Shown here piece by piece: positions 26,190-34,251 of a DNA stretch of 64,000 nucleotides. Under the pieces are notes generated by a model. It worked only from the letters and a program-made list of their open reading frames with translations, was not told the origin of the DNA and did no database searches. The position numbers and the translations under genes are program-made. How positions within the stretch are numbered: position 1 is the first letter of the stretch; each line of letters begins with the position of its first letter. The stretch is taken from contig CANAAV010000001.1 in the NCBI GenBank assembly GCA_947346365.1, positions 124,001 to 188,000 of the forward strand. Reading direction: 5' to 3'. Source of the DNA: an uncultured Flavonifractor sp. GTDB lineage: Bacteria > Bacillota > Clostridia > Oscillospirales > Oscillospiraceae.

Positions 26190-27440
26190 ATGGATTCGGG
26201 GGGATTGTCAATGCAGGAAGAATCCAAAAAATTGTCGGATTATATTGATGTCGAACTGCTGCAGGCCATACAGGACGACTGTTCGAAAGCCATGGGGCTG
26301 GCGTTTGTTACGGTGGATTACCGGGGCAGGCCGATTACGAAGTACAGCGGATTTACGCCTCACTGCAATTTAGGGCGAGACATTCAGGGATTTTCAGAGA
26401 TGTGCGAGCAGTGCGACGCCCACGGAGGACTCCATGCGGCGATTACCGGACAGCCGTACATCTACCGCTGCCATGCGGATCTGGTGGATTTTGCAGTGCC
26501 GCTGATTTTCAACGGCAGCTTTATGGGAGCGGTAATGGGAGGGCAGGTGCGCCTGAAGGACGAGGAGGAGCGGGAACTGGAACGGATACTGCCTCAACAG
26601 ACCAACTGGCACAAAAATAACAAAGCGCTGGATGAGGCGTACCGCCAGGCGGAGACGGTTACATATGAAAAAGTGGAGTCGGCGGTGAAGGTTCTGCGGG
26701 ATATGATTCTCTACACTCTTCAGGACAATTACAACCGGACCATGGTCAATCGAGAGCTGGATGGAAAGGACAAGGAGCTGGCGGCGGAGCGGGCGGTCCG
26801 CTCCGATCTAGAATACTCCATCCAAAAGCAGGAGCTCAATAATATCCAGCAGCAGGAGGGATTTCGGTATTTCTTTTTTGTCATGAATGTTATTACAAGG
26901 CTAGCCTTCCAGGAAAAGGCGGTCCAGACTGAGGCGGTAGCCTATGATTTTGCGGATATGATGCGCTACAGTACGGACCCGGACCATAAAATATCCACGT
27001 TGGGGGAGGAGCTGAGCTATGTGGGGGCCCTGCTGCGCATCCAAAAGGCGTGGCTGGGGGAGGCGCTGGATTATAGAATTTCCGTGCCGGAGCGTTATTT
27101 AGGGACAAGCTGTCCCTTTATGGTGTGTCAGCCTATCATTGAACTGGCGATCCAGGGCTGCGAGACCGATCCGGAACCCAGAAAGTTGGATATTTTTGCC
27201 GAGGAAGAGGGAACGGATCTGCTGATACAGATTCTCAGCAGCAGCGAGACTTTGACGATAGAGGAGATAGAAGCCCAGACAAGCGGTCCCTTTGAGCGCG
27301 AGCATTTCTCCCTGCGGGATTCCGACCGGAACTTGAAACGGACTTTTGGCAAGCGCTACGGACTGTCGGTAGGGGAGCGGAAGGACGGACGAGGGGGATA
27401 TGCCGTGCGCTTTAAGCTGCCCCTGAAGCGGGAGAAATAA
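26190..27440 (+). CDS. PocR-domain sensor histidine kinase
   Basis: A 416-residue soluble regulator. Residues about 20-190 form a PocR ligand-binding domain with its Cys pattern MCEQCDAHGG and YRCHADLVDFAVPL. PocR senses 1,2-propanediol or related diols in the pdu systems of Salmonella and Listeria. A helical linker follows (205-235) and then a HisKA-like/ATPase region of the LytS-YehU sort (residues 236-416). It would signal to the AraC-type response regulator 38 bp downstream. Start uncertain: ATG 26190 has GGGGA upstream, ATG 26211 has GGGGGGA 6 bases upstream and would remove seven residues. The position just before pduQ and the shell operon supports a role as inducer sensor. Confidence 0.78.
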   Translation: MDSGGLSMQEESKKLSDYIDVELLQAIQDDCSKAMGLAFVTVDYRGRPITKYSGFTPHCNLGRDIQGFSEMCEQCDAHGGLHAAITGQPYIYRCHADLVDFAVPLIFNGSFMGAVMGGQVRLKDEEERELERILPQQTNWHKNNKALDEAYRQAETVTYEKVESAVKVLRDMILYTLQDNYNRTMVNRELDGKDKELAAERAVRSDLEYSIQKQELNNIQQQEGFRYFFFVMNVITRLAFQEKAVQTEAVAYDFADMMRYSTDPDHKISTLGEELSYVGALLRIQKAWLGEALDYRISVPERYLGTSCPFMVCQPIIELAIQGCETDPEPRKLDIFAEEEGTDLLIQILSSSETLTIEEIEAQTSGPFEREHFSLRDSDRNLKRTFGKRYGLSVGERKDGRGGYAVRFKLPLKREK

Positions 27441-27478
27441 AAGGTGCGGCGCCATATGCGGGAGGAGGCGGATGCAGG

Positions 27479-28549
27479 ATGAGCCGTATCCTGGTGCTCA
27501 ATGAAAACCGGCTGGAGCGTGAGGTTACGCAAGATATTTTGACGAAGGGCCTGCCCGGCGTAGAAATCCTATGCGCCGCCAGCGTGGAGCAGGCGGTCAG
27601 CCTGCTGCGGGACGGCTCTATCGATTTGTTTATTGCAGACGTGCCGTGGTTTGATTTGGCCCACTGCAACATGATGACGGAGACTAAGCGGGTAGCGCCA
27701 GACACGCCGATTTTGGTTACGTCGGTAGGAAAACGAGAAGACATAGCCGCTCATATTTGGCGGCTGGGAATCCAAGATTATCTGCTGAAGCCCTGCCGTC
27801 CCTCCTGGCTGCTGGCGGCGGCCAGCACCTTGATGCGGGGGGCTTCCCTGGCGGCGGACAGCCGGGAGGAGCAGCGCCGGGAGCGCTATTTAAAAATGAC
27901 CTCCGACTACATGAGGGCGTTTCGGTACAAAAAATGCACCGAAGCCGCAAAAGAATATCTTGATTCTCTCTATAAAGATACGGATAATATGGGTATCATC
28001 CGCGCCAGCGCGGTGTCCTTTGCGGAAGGGCTGGTGCATCTGGGAGAGCCGCTGGGACCTACGGCTCAGCTGAAGCTGTCCGGCAGCTTGGAGCGGTTTA
28101 AGGCCCGATTTGACTTGCAGGGCCGCAAATATGACACCTTTCTTGTGTTTGAAAAGATGCTGGACGTTATTTTTGCTGTAATTGATGAGAGCAGATATTA
28201 TCAGGTCAGCGACGAGCAGCGGGTGCTCAACTACATTGACCGCAACATCAAGGGCGGCATCAGCCTGGACGAGGCGGCGGAATATGCCAACATGAGCTCG
28301 TGCTATTTCAGCAAGTTCTTTAAGAAGATCACCGGGATGAATTTCATCACCTATGTGACCGACAGAAAGATCGAGGCGGCCCAGGAGATGCTGCTGGATA
28401 CGGACATGCCGGTCATCAATATCGCCTATGAGCTGTCTTACAGCGAGACGAACTATTTCAGCAAGGCGTTTAAGAAAAAGGTGGGCGTCACGCCGACGGA
28501 ATACCGGGAGGGGCGGACGCAGGCAGACTGGAAGAGGAGCGCGGGATAG
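27479..28549 (+). CDS. AraC-type response regulator of the microcompartment locus
   Basis: A 356-residue protein: receiver domain 1-115 with likely phospho-acceptor Asp54 (FIADVPWFD) and Lys104 (LLKP), a helical middle, and an AraC double helix-turn-helix at about 255-350 (GGISLDEAAEYANMSSCYFS, then YELSYSETNYFSKAFKKKVG). The usual acidic pair near residues 8-10 is N-E-N, so the metal site is weaker than normal. It likely activates pduQ and the pduA operon, whose promoter has a poor -35. AGGAGG lies upstream. It forms a two-component pair with the PocR kinase. Confidence 0.82.
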   Translation: MSRILVLNENRLEREVTQDILTKGLPGVEILCAASVEQAVSLLRDGSIDLFIADVPWFDLAHCNMMTETKRVAPDTPILVTSVGKREDIAAHIWRLGIQDYLLKPCRPSWLLAAASTLMRGASLAADSREEQRRERYLKMTSDYMRAFRYKKCTEAAKEYLDSLYKDTDNMGIIRASAVSFAEGLVHLGEPLGPTAQLKLSGSLERFKARFDLQGRKYDTFLVFEKMLDVIFAVIDESRYYQVSDEQRVLNYIDRNIKGGISLDEAAEYANMSSCYFSKFFKKITGMNFITYVTDRKIEAAQEMLLDTDMPVINIAYELSYSETNYFSKAFKKKVGVTPTEYREGRTQADWKRSAG

Positions 28550-28591
28550 CGGCGCTTTCCTGGACGGAATGGGCGAAAAGCGGAGGTTTTT

Positions 28592-29743
28592 ATGCAGGAG
28601 TTCAGCTTTAGTACCAGAATATTTTTTGGAGAGGGCGCGTTAGAGCGCCTGCGCCGGGTTGAGGACCGGAGGGTTTTGATTGTCACAGACCGTTTTATGG
28701 CGGAGCTGGGCGTGCCGGACCGGGTGGCGTCCCATTTGACCCGGTGTACCGTGACGGTATTCGACGGCGTGGTGCCGGACCCTCCGATTGAAGTGGTGAC
28801 TGCCGGCGTGCAGAAGTTTAAAGAGTGCCAGGCGGAGACCGTCATTGCGGTAGGGGGCGGGTCTACCATCGACGCGGCTAAGGCGATTCGAGCTATTGCC
28901 AAGCAGGCTTTGCAAATTGAGACGGATAAGATGGAGTGCTTCGCCGTACCTACTACCAGCGGCACCGGTTCTGAGGTGACCGACTATGCGGTCATTACCG
29001 ACAAGGCAAAGGGATTGAAATACCCCCTAGACAGTCAGGCCCTGCGGCCCCCGGTGGCGATTTTGGATCCGGAGCTCACGGTTTCCGCTCCTCCCGCCGT
29101 TACTGCGGACGCGGGCATGGACGTGCTGACGCACGCGCTGGAGGCCTATGTGTCCACTGGGGCTAACGACTTTTCCGACGCGATGTGCGAAAAGGCGGTC
29201 TCCCTGGTGTTCCGTTTTCTGCCTTTGGCTTTTCAAGAGGGGACGGACCTGCTGGCCCGGGAGAAGATGCACAATGCCTCCTGTATGGCGGGGCTGGCGT
29301 TCAACTCTGCCGGACTGGGCCTCAATCACAGCATGGCCCACGCCATTGGCGGAAAGCTGCATATTGCCCATGGGCGGATTAACGCCATGCTGTTGCCTAA
29401 GATTCTGACCTTTAACGCGGATCTGACCAATGTGCAGAAAGGAGAGCACACCCTGGCGGCAAAAAAATACCAGCGTATCGCAAAAGTTTTGGATTTGCCG
29501 GCCTCTAGTGTGCGCCTGGGTGTGAATAACCTCATTCGAGAGGTGGAACGCTTGAACCGGACGCTGAAGATCCCGGCGACACTGAAAGAATACGGCGCGG
29601 ACCTTGGAGAGGTAAGGACTTTGCGTGAGGAGCTGATCGCCGCAGCTATGTCCGATGTGACGATTACTACGAATCCCCGCCCGGTGGAGGAAGGGCAGAT
29701 AGGCAAGCTGCTGGCCCAGGTGGCTGGAGGCCCTATCGCTTGA
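28592..29743 (+). CDS. pduQ: Iron-containing alcohol dehydrogenase, 1-propanol dehydrogenase type
   Basis: A 383-residue group III alcohol dehydrogenase. GGGSTIDAAKA (88-98) binds NAD and DAGMDVLTHALEAYVS with GLNHSMAHAIGGKLHIAHGR carries the iron-binding Asp and His residues. In the pdu pathway PduQ reduces propionaldehyde to propanol inside the shell and regenerates NAD for PduP. It lies 42 bp after the regulator and before the terminator, so it belongs to the regulatory operon rather than the shell operon. Assignment to PduQ rather than a general butanol dehydrogenase rests on context. Confidence 0.85.
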   Translation: MQEFSFSTRIFFGEGALERLRRVEDRRVLIVTDRFMAELGVPDRVASHLTRCTVTVFDGVVPDPPIEVVTAGVQKFKECQAETVIAVGGGSTIDAAKAIRAIAKQALQIETDKMECFAVPTTSGTGSEVTDYAVITDKAKGLKYPLDSQALRPPVAILDPELTVSAPPAVTADAGMDVLTHALEAYVSTGANDFSDAMCEKAVSLVFRFLPLAFQEGTDLLAREKMHNASCMAGLAFNSAGLGLNHSMAHAIGGKLHIAHGRINAMLLPKILTFNADLTNVQKGEHTLAAKKYQRIAKVLDLPASSVRLGVNNLIREVERLNRTLKIPATLKEYGADLGEVRTLREELIAAAMSDVTITTNPRPVEEGQIGKLLAQVAGGPIA

Positions 29744-29761
29744 ACGCCAGGCCGAAAGACG

Positions 29762-29803
29762 GTAAAAAAGGTAGCCGCCCAGTGGGGCGGCTACCTTTTT
29801 TAC
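29762..29803. terminator. Strong bidirectional terminator after pduQ
   Basis: Arms 29762-29780 and 29785-29803 pair over 19 bp, with A-run and T-run on the two sides (loop AGTG). It separates the regulator-pduQ unit from the shell operon. Confidence 0.9.
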
Positions 29804-29947
29804 ATAGAGCGGTAAGCAAAAATAGTCCGCCTGGCCTTGTTTGATCATTGGCAATATGGACCGCTGGCAAGGAATTTTTTCGTCAGGAAAGGCGAATTTT
29901 TGCCGGAATCCTTTGTGGTGTATTGCAAGAAAATTTCACGCGGTATG

Positions 29948-29996
29948 GCGGAAAAGGCTCGCCGTTTGGGCGCGTTGATAATTTTCAAATGAGGCC
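29948..29996. repeat. Dispersed repeat, copy B
   Basis: Matches 1348-1397, with an identical core CGCCGTTTGGGCGC and only three changes over about 30 bases. It is non-coding and lies upstream of the pdu shell promoter. The whole 29804-30133 interval shows no gene. Confidence 0.5.
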
Positions 29997-30133
29997 GAAA
30001 GACCGGGAGATTTTATCCCTAAAATGAGAGCCTATCGTCAATGAGGGAAAAGGAGAAGGATTTCGGGATGATTTTGTGGATGTTTGACAAAAAAGTATCA
30101 GAGGGGGCCAAGAAAACAGGGTGCTACATCTAG

Positions 30134-30139
30134 TATAAT
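30134..30139 (+). promoter_or_regulatory. pduA: Candidate -10 of the pdu shell operon
   Basis: TATAAT at 30134-30139 is perfect, but the position 17 bp upstream (30111-30116) reads AGAAAA, far from consensus. This is typical of promoters that need an activator, which the AraC-type regulator could supply. The TTGACA at 30083-30088 is too far away to be its -35. Confidence 0.5.
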
Positions 30140-30217
30140 GCTTCGTAGAAAGCGTGCGTATGCCACAATCAGAGCAAATACAGGCGCGCCGCGGACCATA
30201 AACAAGGAGGTAGCGAA

Positions 30218-30496
30218 ATGCAGAAGGAAGCCCTTGGTATGGTGGAAACAAAGGGCCTGGTCGGCGCCATTGAGGCCGCCGATGCCATGGTCAAATCCGC
30301 CAACGTCTCCCTGGTGGGGTATGAGAAGATCGGCTCCGGCCTGGTCACCGTCATGGTGCGCGGCGATGTGGGCGCTGTCAAGGCGTCTGTTGACGCGGGC
30401 ACGATTGCGGCCGAGAAGGTCGGAGAGGTCGTCTCCAGCCACGTCATCCCCAGGCCCCACACCGATGTGGAGAAGATTCTGCCCCACATGGAGTAA
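30218..30496 (+). CDS. pduA: Microcompartment shell hexamer protein PduA-like (BMC-H)
   Basis: A 92-residue single BMC domain protein. [20 protein letters not shown], the pore loop KIGSGL (residues 37-42) and [15 protein letters not shown] are nearly the same as PduA and PduJ of Salmonella. Six copies form a flat hexagonal tile with a central polar pore that passes the diol substrate. AAGGAGG lies 9 bases before the ATG. First gene of the shell operon. Arg codons are CGC or CGG-poor as in the following core genes. Confidence 0.95.
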   Translation: MQKEALGMVETKGLVGAIEAADAMVKSANVSLVGYEKIGSGLVTVMVRGDVGAVKASVDAGTIAAEKVGEVVSSHVIPRPHTDVEKILPHME

Positions 30497-30550
30497 TTCC
30501 CGCAGCCCCTGAAAGAACCAACCTTTAATTAAATTTTGGAGGGAAAACAA

Positions 30551-31345
30551 ATGGATGAACTGACCAGCAAGATCATGGATGAGGTCATGAAGAAGTTGGG
30601 TACCGCCGCTCCCGCCGAGGAGTGCTGCGAGAAGCCCGCCGCCACCTGCAACCTGACTGAGTTCGTCGGCACTGCCGGCGGCCATACCATCGGCCTGGTA
30701 ATCGCCAACCTGGACCATCAGGTTCACGAGAAACTGAACATCGACCCCAAGTACCGCGCCATCGGTATCATCAGCGACCGCGTAGGCGCCGGTCCCCAGA
30801 TCTTCGCCGCCGATGAGGCCGTGAAGGCTACCAACAGTGAGTGCCTGCTGGTTGAGTGTCCCCGCGATACCGAGGGCGGCGCCGGCCACGGCTCCCTGAT
30901 TATCTTCGGCGCTGAGGACGTATCTGACGCCCGCCGGGCCGTCGAGGTCTGCCTGCGTGAGCTGGACCGCACCTTCGGCGACGTGTACGGCAACAGCGCC
31001 GGCCATCTGGAGTTCCAGTACAGCGCCCGCGCTTCTTACGTGCTCAACAAGGTCTGGGGCGCTCCTCTGGGCAAGGCCTTCGGCATCACCGTAGGTGCTC
31101 CTGCCGGCATCGGTGTGGTTCTGGCAGATACCGCTTCCAAGGCCGCTACCATCGACGCCGTGCTGATCGCTACCCCCGGCAACGGCGGCACCAGCTATTC
31201 CAACGAGGTTAACTACTTCTTCTCCGGCGATTCCGGCGCTGTGAAGCAGGCCATTATCGCCGCCCGCGATGTGGGTCTGCAGTTGCTGAAGACCCTGGCC
31301 CCCGATGAGGAGCTCAAGTCCACCACGACCCCCTACATTCTTTAA
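30551..31345 (+). CDS. pduB: Microcompartment shell trimer protein (tandem BMC)
   Basis: A 264-residue tandem BMC-domain protein forming pseudohexameric trimers, one of the main facets of the Pdu shell. After a 35-residue N-terminal extension come two BMC domains, with the second containing GKAFGITVGAPAGIGVVLAD. In Salmonella the PduB N-terminus anchors the enzyme core to the shell; here it begins with a helix MDELTSKIMDEVMKKLG and then a cysteine cluster ECCEKPAATC. GGAGGG lies 7 bases before ATG 30551. Confidence 0.93.
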   Translation: MDELTSKIMDEVMKKLGTAAPAEECCEKPAATCNLTEFVGTAGGHTIGLVIANLDHQVHEKLNIDPKYRAIGIISDRVGAGPQIFAADEAVKATNSECLLVECPRDTEGGAGHGSLIIFGAEDVSDARRAVEVCLRELDRTFGDVYGNSAGHLEFQYSARASYVLNKVWGAPLGKAFGITVGAPAGIGVVLADTASKAATIDAVLIATPGNGGTSYSNEVNYFFSGDSGAVKQAIIAARDVGLQLLKTLAPDEELKSTTTPYIL

Positions 31346-31371
31346 TTTAATCCGGGAAGGAGCAGTAAGCT

Positions 31372-33033
31372 ATGAAATCTAAGCGTTTTGAAGTGCTGGC
31401 CGCCCGCCCGGTCAACCAGGACGGTTATGTCAAGGAGTGGCCCGAAGTAGGCCTGATTGCCATGAACAGCCCCTTCGATCCCACCCCCAGCATTAAGATT
31501 GAGAACGGCCGCGTGGTTGAGCTGGACGGCAAGCGCCGCGCCGACTTTGACATGCTGGACACCTTCATTGCCGACCACGCCATCCGGCTGGGCAACGCGG
31601 AGAAGGCCATGGCCATGGATTCTCTGGACATCGCCCGTATGATCGTGGACATCAATGTCTCCCGTAAGGAAATCCTGGACATTACTCTGTCCATTACCCC
31701 CGCCAAGCTGACCGAGGTTGTTGGCAAGCTGACCATCGTGGAAATCATGATGGGCATGACCAAGATGCGCGCCCGTCTGATGCCCGCCAACCAGTGCCAT
31801 GTCACCAACGTGAAGGATAACCCCATTCAGATTGCCGCCGACGCCGCCGAGGCTGCCGTGCGCGGTTTTGCTGAGATGGAGACCACCGTTGGTATCGCCC
31901 GTTACGCCCCCTTCAATGCCATGGCTCTGTTCGTAGGCGCTCAGGCCGGCCGTCCCGGCATTATGACCCAGTGCGCTCTGGAAGAGGCCACTGAGCTGAT
32001 GCTCGGTATGCGCGGCTTTACCACCTATGCCGAGACCATTTCCGTCTATGGCACCGAGCCCGTGTTTATGGACGGCGACGACACCCCCTATTCCAAGGCC
32101 TTCCTGGCCAGCTGCTATGCCAGCCGCGGCCTGAAGATGCGCTTCACCTCCGGTACCGGTTCCGAGGTCCAGATGGGCTATGCCGAAGGCAAGTCCATGC
32201 TGTACCTGGAGGCCCGCTGCCTGGCCGTCACCAAGGGCGCCGGCGTACAGGGCACTCAGAACGGTTCTGTCTCCTGCGTAGGCGTGCCTGCCGGCGTGCC
32301 TGGCGGTATCCGCGCCATCGCTGCTGAGAACCTGATCGCGATGCTGCTGGATCTGGAGTCCACCACCTCCAACGACCAGACCTTTACGCACTCCGACCTG
32401 CGCCGCGTAGCCCGCAGCGTGCCTCAGTTCTTCTCCGGCACTGACTACATCTGCTCCGGCTACTCCGCCACCCCCAACTACGACAACATGTTCGCCGGCT
32501 CCAACTGGGATGCCGAGGACTACGACGACTGGAACATCATCCAGCGCGACATGAAGATTGACGGCGGCCTGCAGCCTGTTAAGGAAGAGGACGTCATCAA
32601 GGCCCGTAATAAGGCCGCCCGTGCCCTGCAGGGCATGTTCCGTGAGCTGGGTCTGCCCCCCATCACCGATGAAGAGGTGGAGGCCGCTACGTACGCCAAC
32701 GGTTCCAATGATATGCCCAACCGCAACGTGAATGAGGACCTGAAGGCGATTGAAGACATGATGGCCCGCAAGGTCACCGGTGTTGACTTCGTGAAGGCTC
32801 TGGACAAGGCCGGGTTCTCCGACATTGCTCAGAATATTTACAACATGCTGCGTCAGAAGGTGGCCGGCGACTATCTGCACACCGCCTCCATCTTTGACGA
32901 GAACTTCCATGTGTATTCCGGCGTGAACGCCCCCAACGACTATCACGGGCCCATGACCGGCTATCAGCTGAGCGATGAGAGATGGGAGCAGATTAAGAAC
33001 ATCCCCAACGCCATCCGGCCGGAAGACATCTAA
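31372..33033 (+). CDS. pduC: B12-dependent diol dehydratase large subunit
   Basis: A 553-residue catalytic TIM-barrel subunit that, with PduD and PduE and adenosylcobalamin, turns 1,2-propanediol to propionaldehyde or glycerol to 3-hydroxypropionaldehyde. The sequence is full length and collinear with PduC/DhaB1 from the first residues (KRFEVLAARPVNQDGYVKEW). Sequence alone does not separate propanediol from glycerol use. Arg codons are almost all CGC/CGT (2 CGG and 1 AGA of about 31), unlike most neighbours, which suggests high expression. Confidence 0.96.
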   Translation: MKSKRFEVLAARPVNQDGYVKEWPEVGLIAMNSPFDPTPSIKIENGRVVELDGKRRADFDMLDTFIADHAIRLGNAEKAMAMDSLDIARMIVDINVSRKEILDITLSITPAKLTEVVGKLTIVEIMMGMTKMRARLMPANQCHVTNVKDNPIQIAADAAEAAVRGFAEMETTVGIARYAPFNAMALFVGAQAGRPGIMTQCALEEATELMLGMRGFTTYAETISVYGTEPVFMDGDDTPYSKAFLASCYASRGLKMRFTSGTGSEVQMGYAEGKSMLYLEARCLAVTKGAGVQGTQNGSVSCVGVPAGVPGGIRAIAAENLIAMLLDLESTTSNDQTFTHSDLRRVARSVPQFFSGTDYICSGYSATPNYDNMFAGSNWDAEDYDDWNIIQRDMKIDGGLQPVKEEDVIKARNKAARALQGMFRELGLPPITDEEVEAATYANGSNDMPNRNVNEDLKAIEDMMARKVTGVDFVKALDKAGFSDIAQNIYNMLRQKVAGDYLHTASIFDENFHVYSGVNAPNDYHGPMTGYQLSDERWEQIKNIPNAIRPEDI

Positions 33034-33051
33034 TCAGGAGGGGTGACAGAA

Positions 33052-33708
33052 ATGACTTTTGATGAAAAGACGCTGCGCAGCGTAATCGAAGAAGTTCTCA
33101 AAGAGATGGGCGGTTCTTCCGCTCCCGCGGCCGCACCTGCGGTCAGCCAGCTGCAGGCCGGCAAGATGACCCTCACCGAGAACGGCGACGCCCCCAAGGG
33201 CGTGGCTCCCGACGAAGTGGTGATTGGTCTGGCTCCTGCCTTTGGCGTGTATCAGCATGAGACCATTATCCATCAGCCCCATGACAAGGTGCTGCGCGAG
33301 ATTATCGCCGGCATCGAGGAAGAGGGCCTGAAATGGCGTCTGGTCCGCGTATACCGCACCTCTGACGTCTCCTTTATTGCCCATGATGCCGCTGAGTACT
33401 CCGGTTCCGGCATCGGCATCGGCATTCAGTCCAAGGGCACCACGGTCATTCACCAGAAGGACCTGCCCCCGCTGAGCAACCTGGAGTTGTTCTCTCAGGC
33501 TCCTCTGATCGAGATGGATACCTTCCGTCAGATCGGCAAAAACGCCGCTAAGTATGCTAAGGGCGAGGCGCCCACGCCGGTGCCCGTCCGCAATGACCAG
33601 ATGGCCCGTCCTACCTATCAGGCTATCGCGGCGCTGCTGCACATTAAAGAAACCGAGCACGTAGACGGCGACAAGCGGCCCCAGGCTGTCACCGTATCTT
33701 TCAACTAA
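33052..33708 (+). CDS. pduD: Diol dehydratase medium subunit
   Basis: A 218-residue beta subunit. Its first 18 residues ([17 protein letters not shown]) form a short amphipathic helix followed by a Ser/Ala/Pro linker, the typical encapsulation peptide that directs enzymes into the shell. The core [19 protein letters not shown] and the B12-facing [18 protein letters not shown] are conserved. ATG 33052 is 8 bases after AGGAGGGG. Confidence 0.94.
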   Translation: MTFDEKTLRSVIEEVLKEMGGSSAPAAAPAVSQLQAGKMTLTENGDAPKGVAPDEVVIGLAPAFGVYQHETIIHQPHDKVLREIIAGIEEEGLKWRLVRVYRTSDVSFIAHDAAEYSGSGIGIGIQSKGTTVIHQKDLPPLSNLELFSQAPLIEMDTFRQIGKNAAKYAKGEAPTPVPVRNDQMARPTYQAIAALLHIKETEHVDGDKRPQAVTVSFN

Positions 33709-33722
33709 AGGGAGGCAGGAAC

Positions 33723-34223
33723 ATGGATCAGGAACTCTTGATGAAGCAGATCGTGGAGCAGGTCATGCACGCCATGAATAACGGCGCCGCCGCCCCCACC
33801 GCTCCCACCGGCAAAGTGACTGCCGCTAATTATCCTCTGGCCGAGAATATGGCCGAGAAGATTTCTACCCCCACTGGTAAGCCTTTTACCAGCTTGAGCT
33901 ATGACAAGGTCATCTCCGGTGAGATCACCGCTGAGGACATGCGCATTTCTCCTGAGACGCTGGAGATGCAGGCTCAGGTAGCCGAGTCCGTCAATCGTGA
34001 GGCTTTCGCAGGCAACCTGCGCCGTGCGGCCGAGCTGATTGCCGTGCCCGACGAGCGCCTGCTGGAGATCTACAACGCGCTGCGCCCCTACCGCTCCACC
34101 AAGCAGGAGCTCATTGACATCGCCAACGAGCTGGACCAGAAATACGGCGCGAAGACCGCTGCCGGCCTGGTGCGCGAGGCTGCCGAGGTCTATGAGCAGC
34201 GCGGCCGGCTGAAGAAGTTCTAA
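33723..34223 (+). CDS. pduE: Diol dehydratase small subunit
   Basis: A 166-residue gamma subunit. It also begins with an amphipathic helix (DQELLMKQIVEQVMHAM) and a Pro-rich linker, so two of the three subunits carry targeting peptides. The C-terminal part with RAAELIAVPDERLLEIYNAL and LRPYRSTKQELIDIANEL is characteristic. It lies 14 bp after pduD with GGAGG upstream. Confidence 0.94.
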   Translation: MDQELLMKQIVEQVMHAMNNGAAAPTAPTGKVTAANYPLAENMAEKISTPTGKPFTSLSYDKVISGEITAEDMRISPETLEMQAQVAESVNREAFAGNLRRAAELIAVPDERLLEIYNALRPYRSTKQELIDIANELDQKYGAKTAAGLVREAAEVYEQRGRLKKF

Positions 34224-34251
34224 AATCCCGCAAAAGTCAGGAGGTCCCGCA

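Noticed and set aside
30083..30088. TTGACA as -35 of the shell operon promoter
   Set aside because: It lies 45 bp before the TATAAT at 30134 and no -10 is found 16-18 bp after it.
31342..32946. Long minus-strand open frame (534 codons) opposite pduC
   Set aside because: It is a mirror frame of a highly conserved enzyme gene with strong codon bias; it has no ribosome site and the translation is Gly/His/Val-rich without domains.
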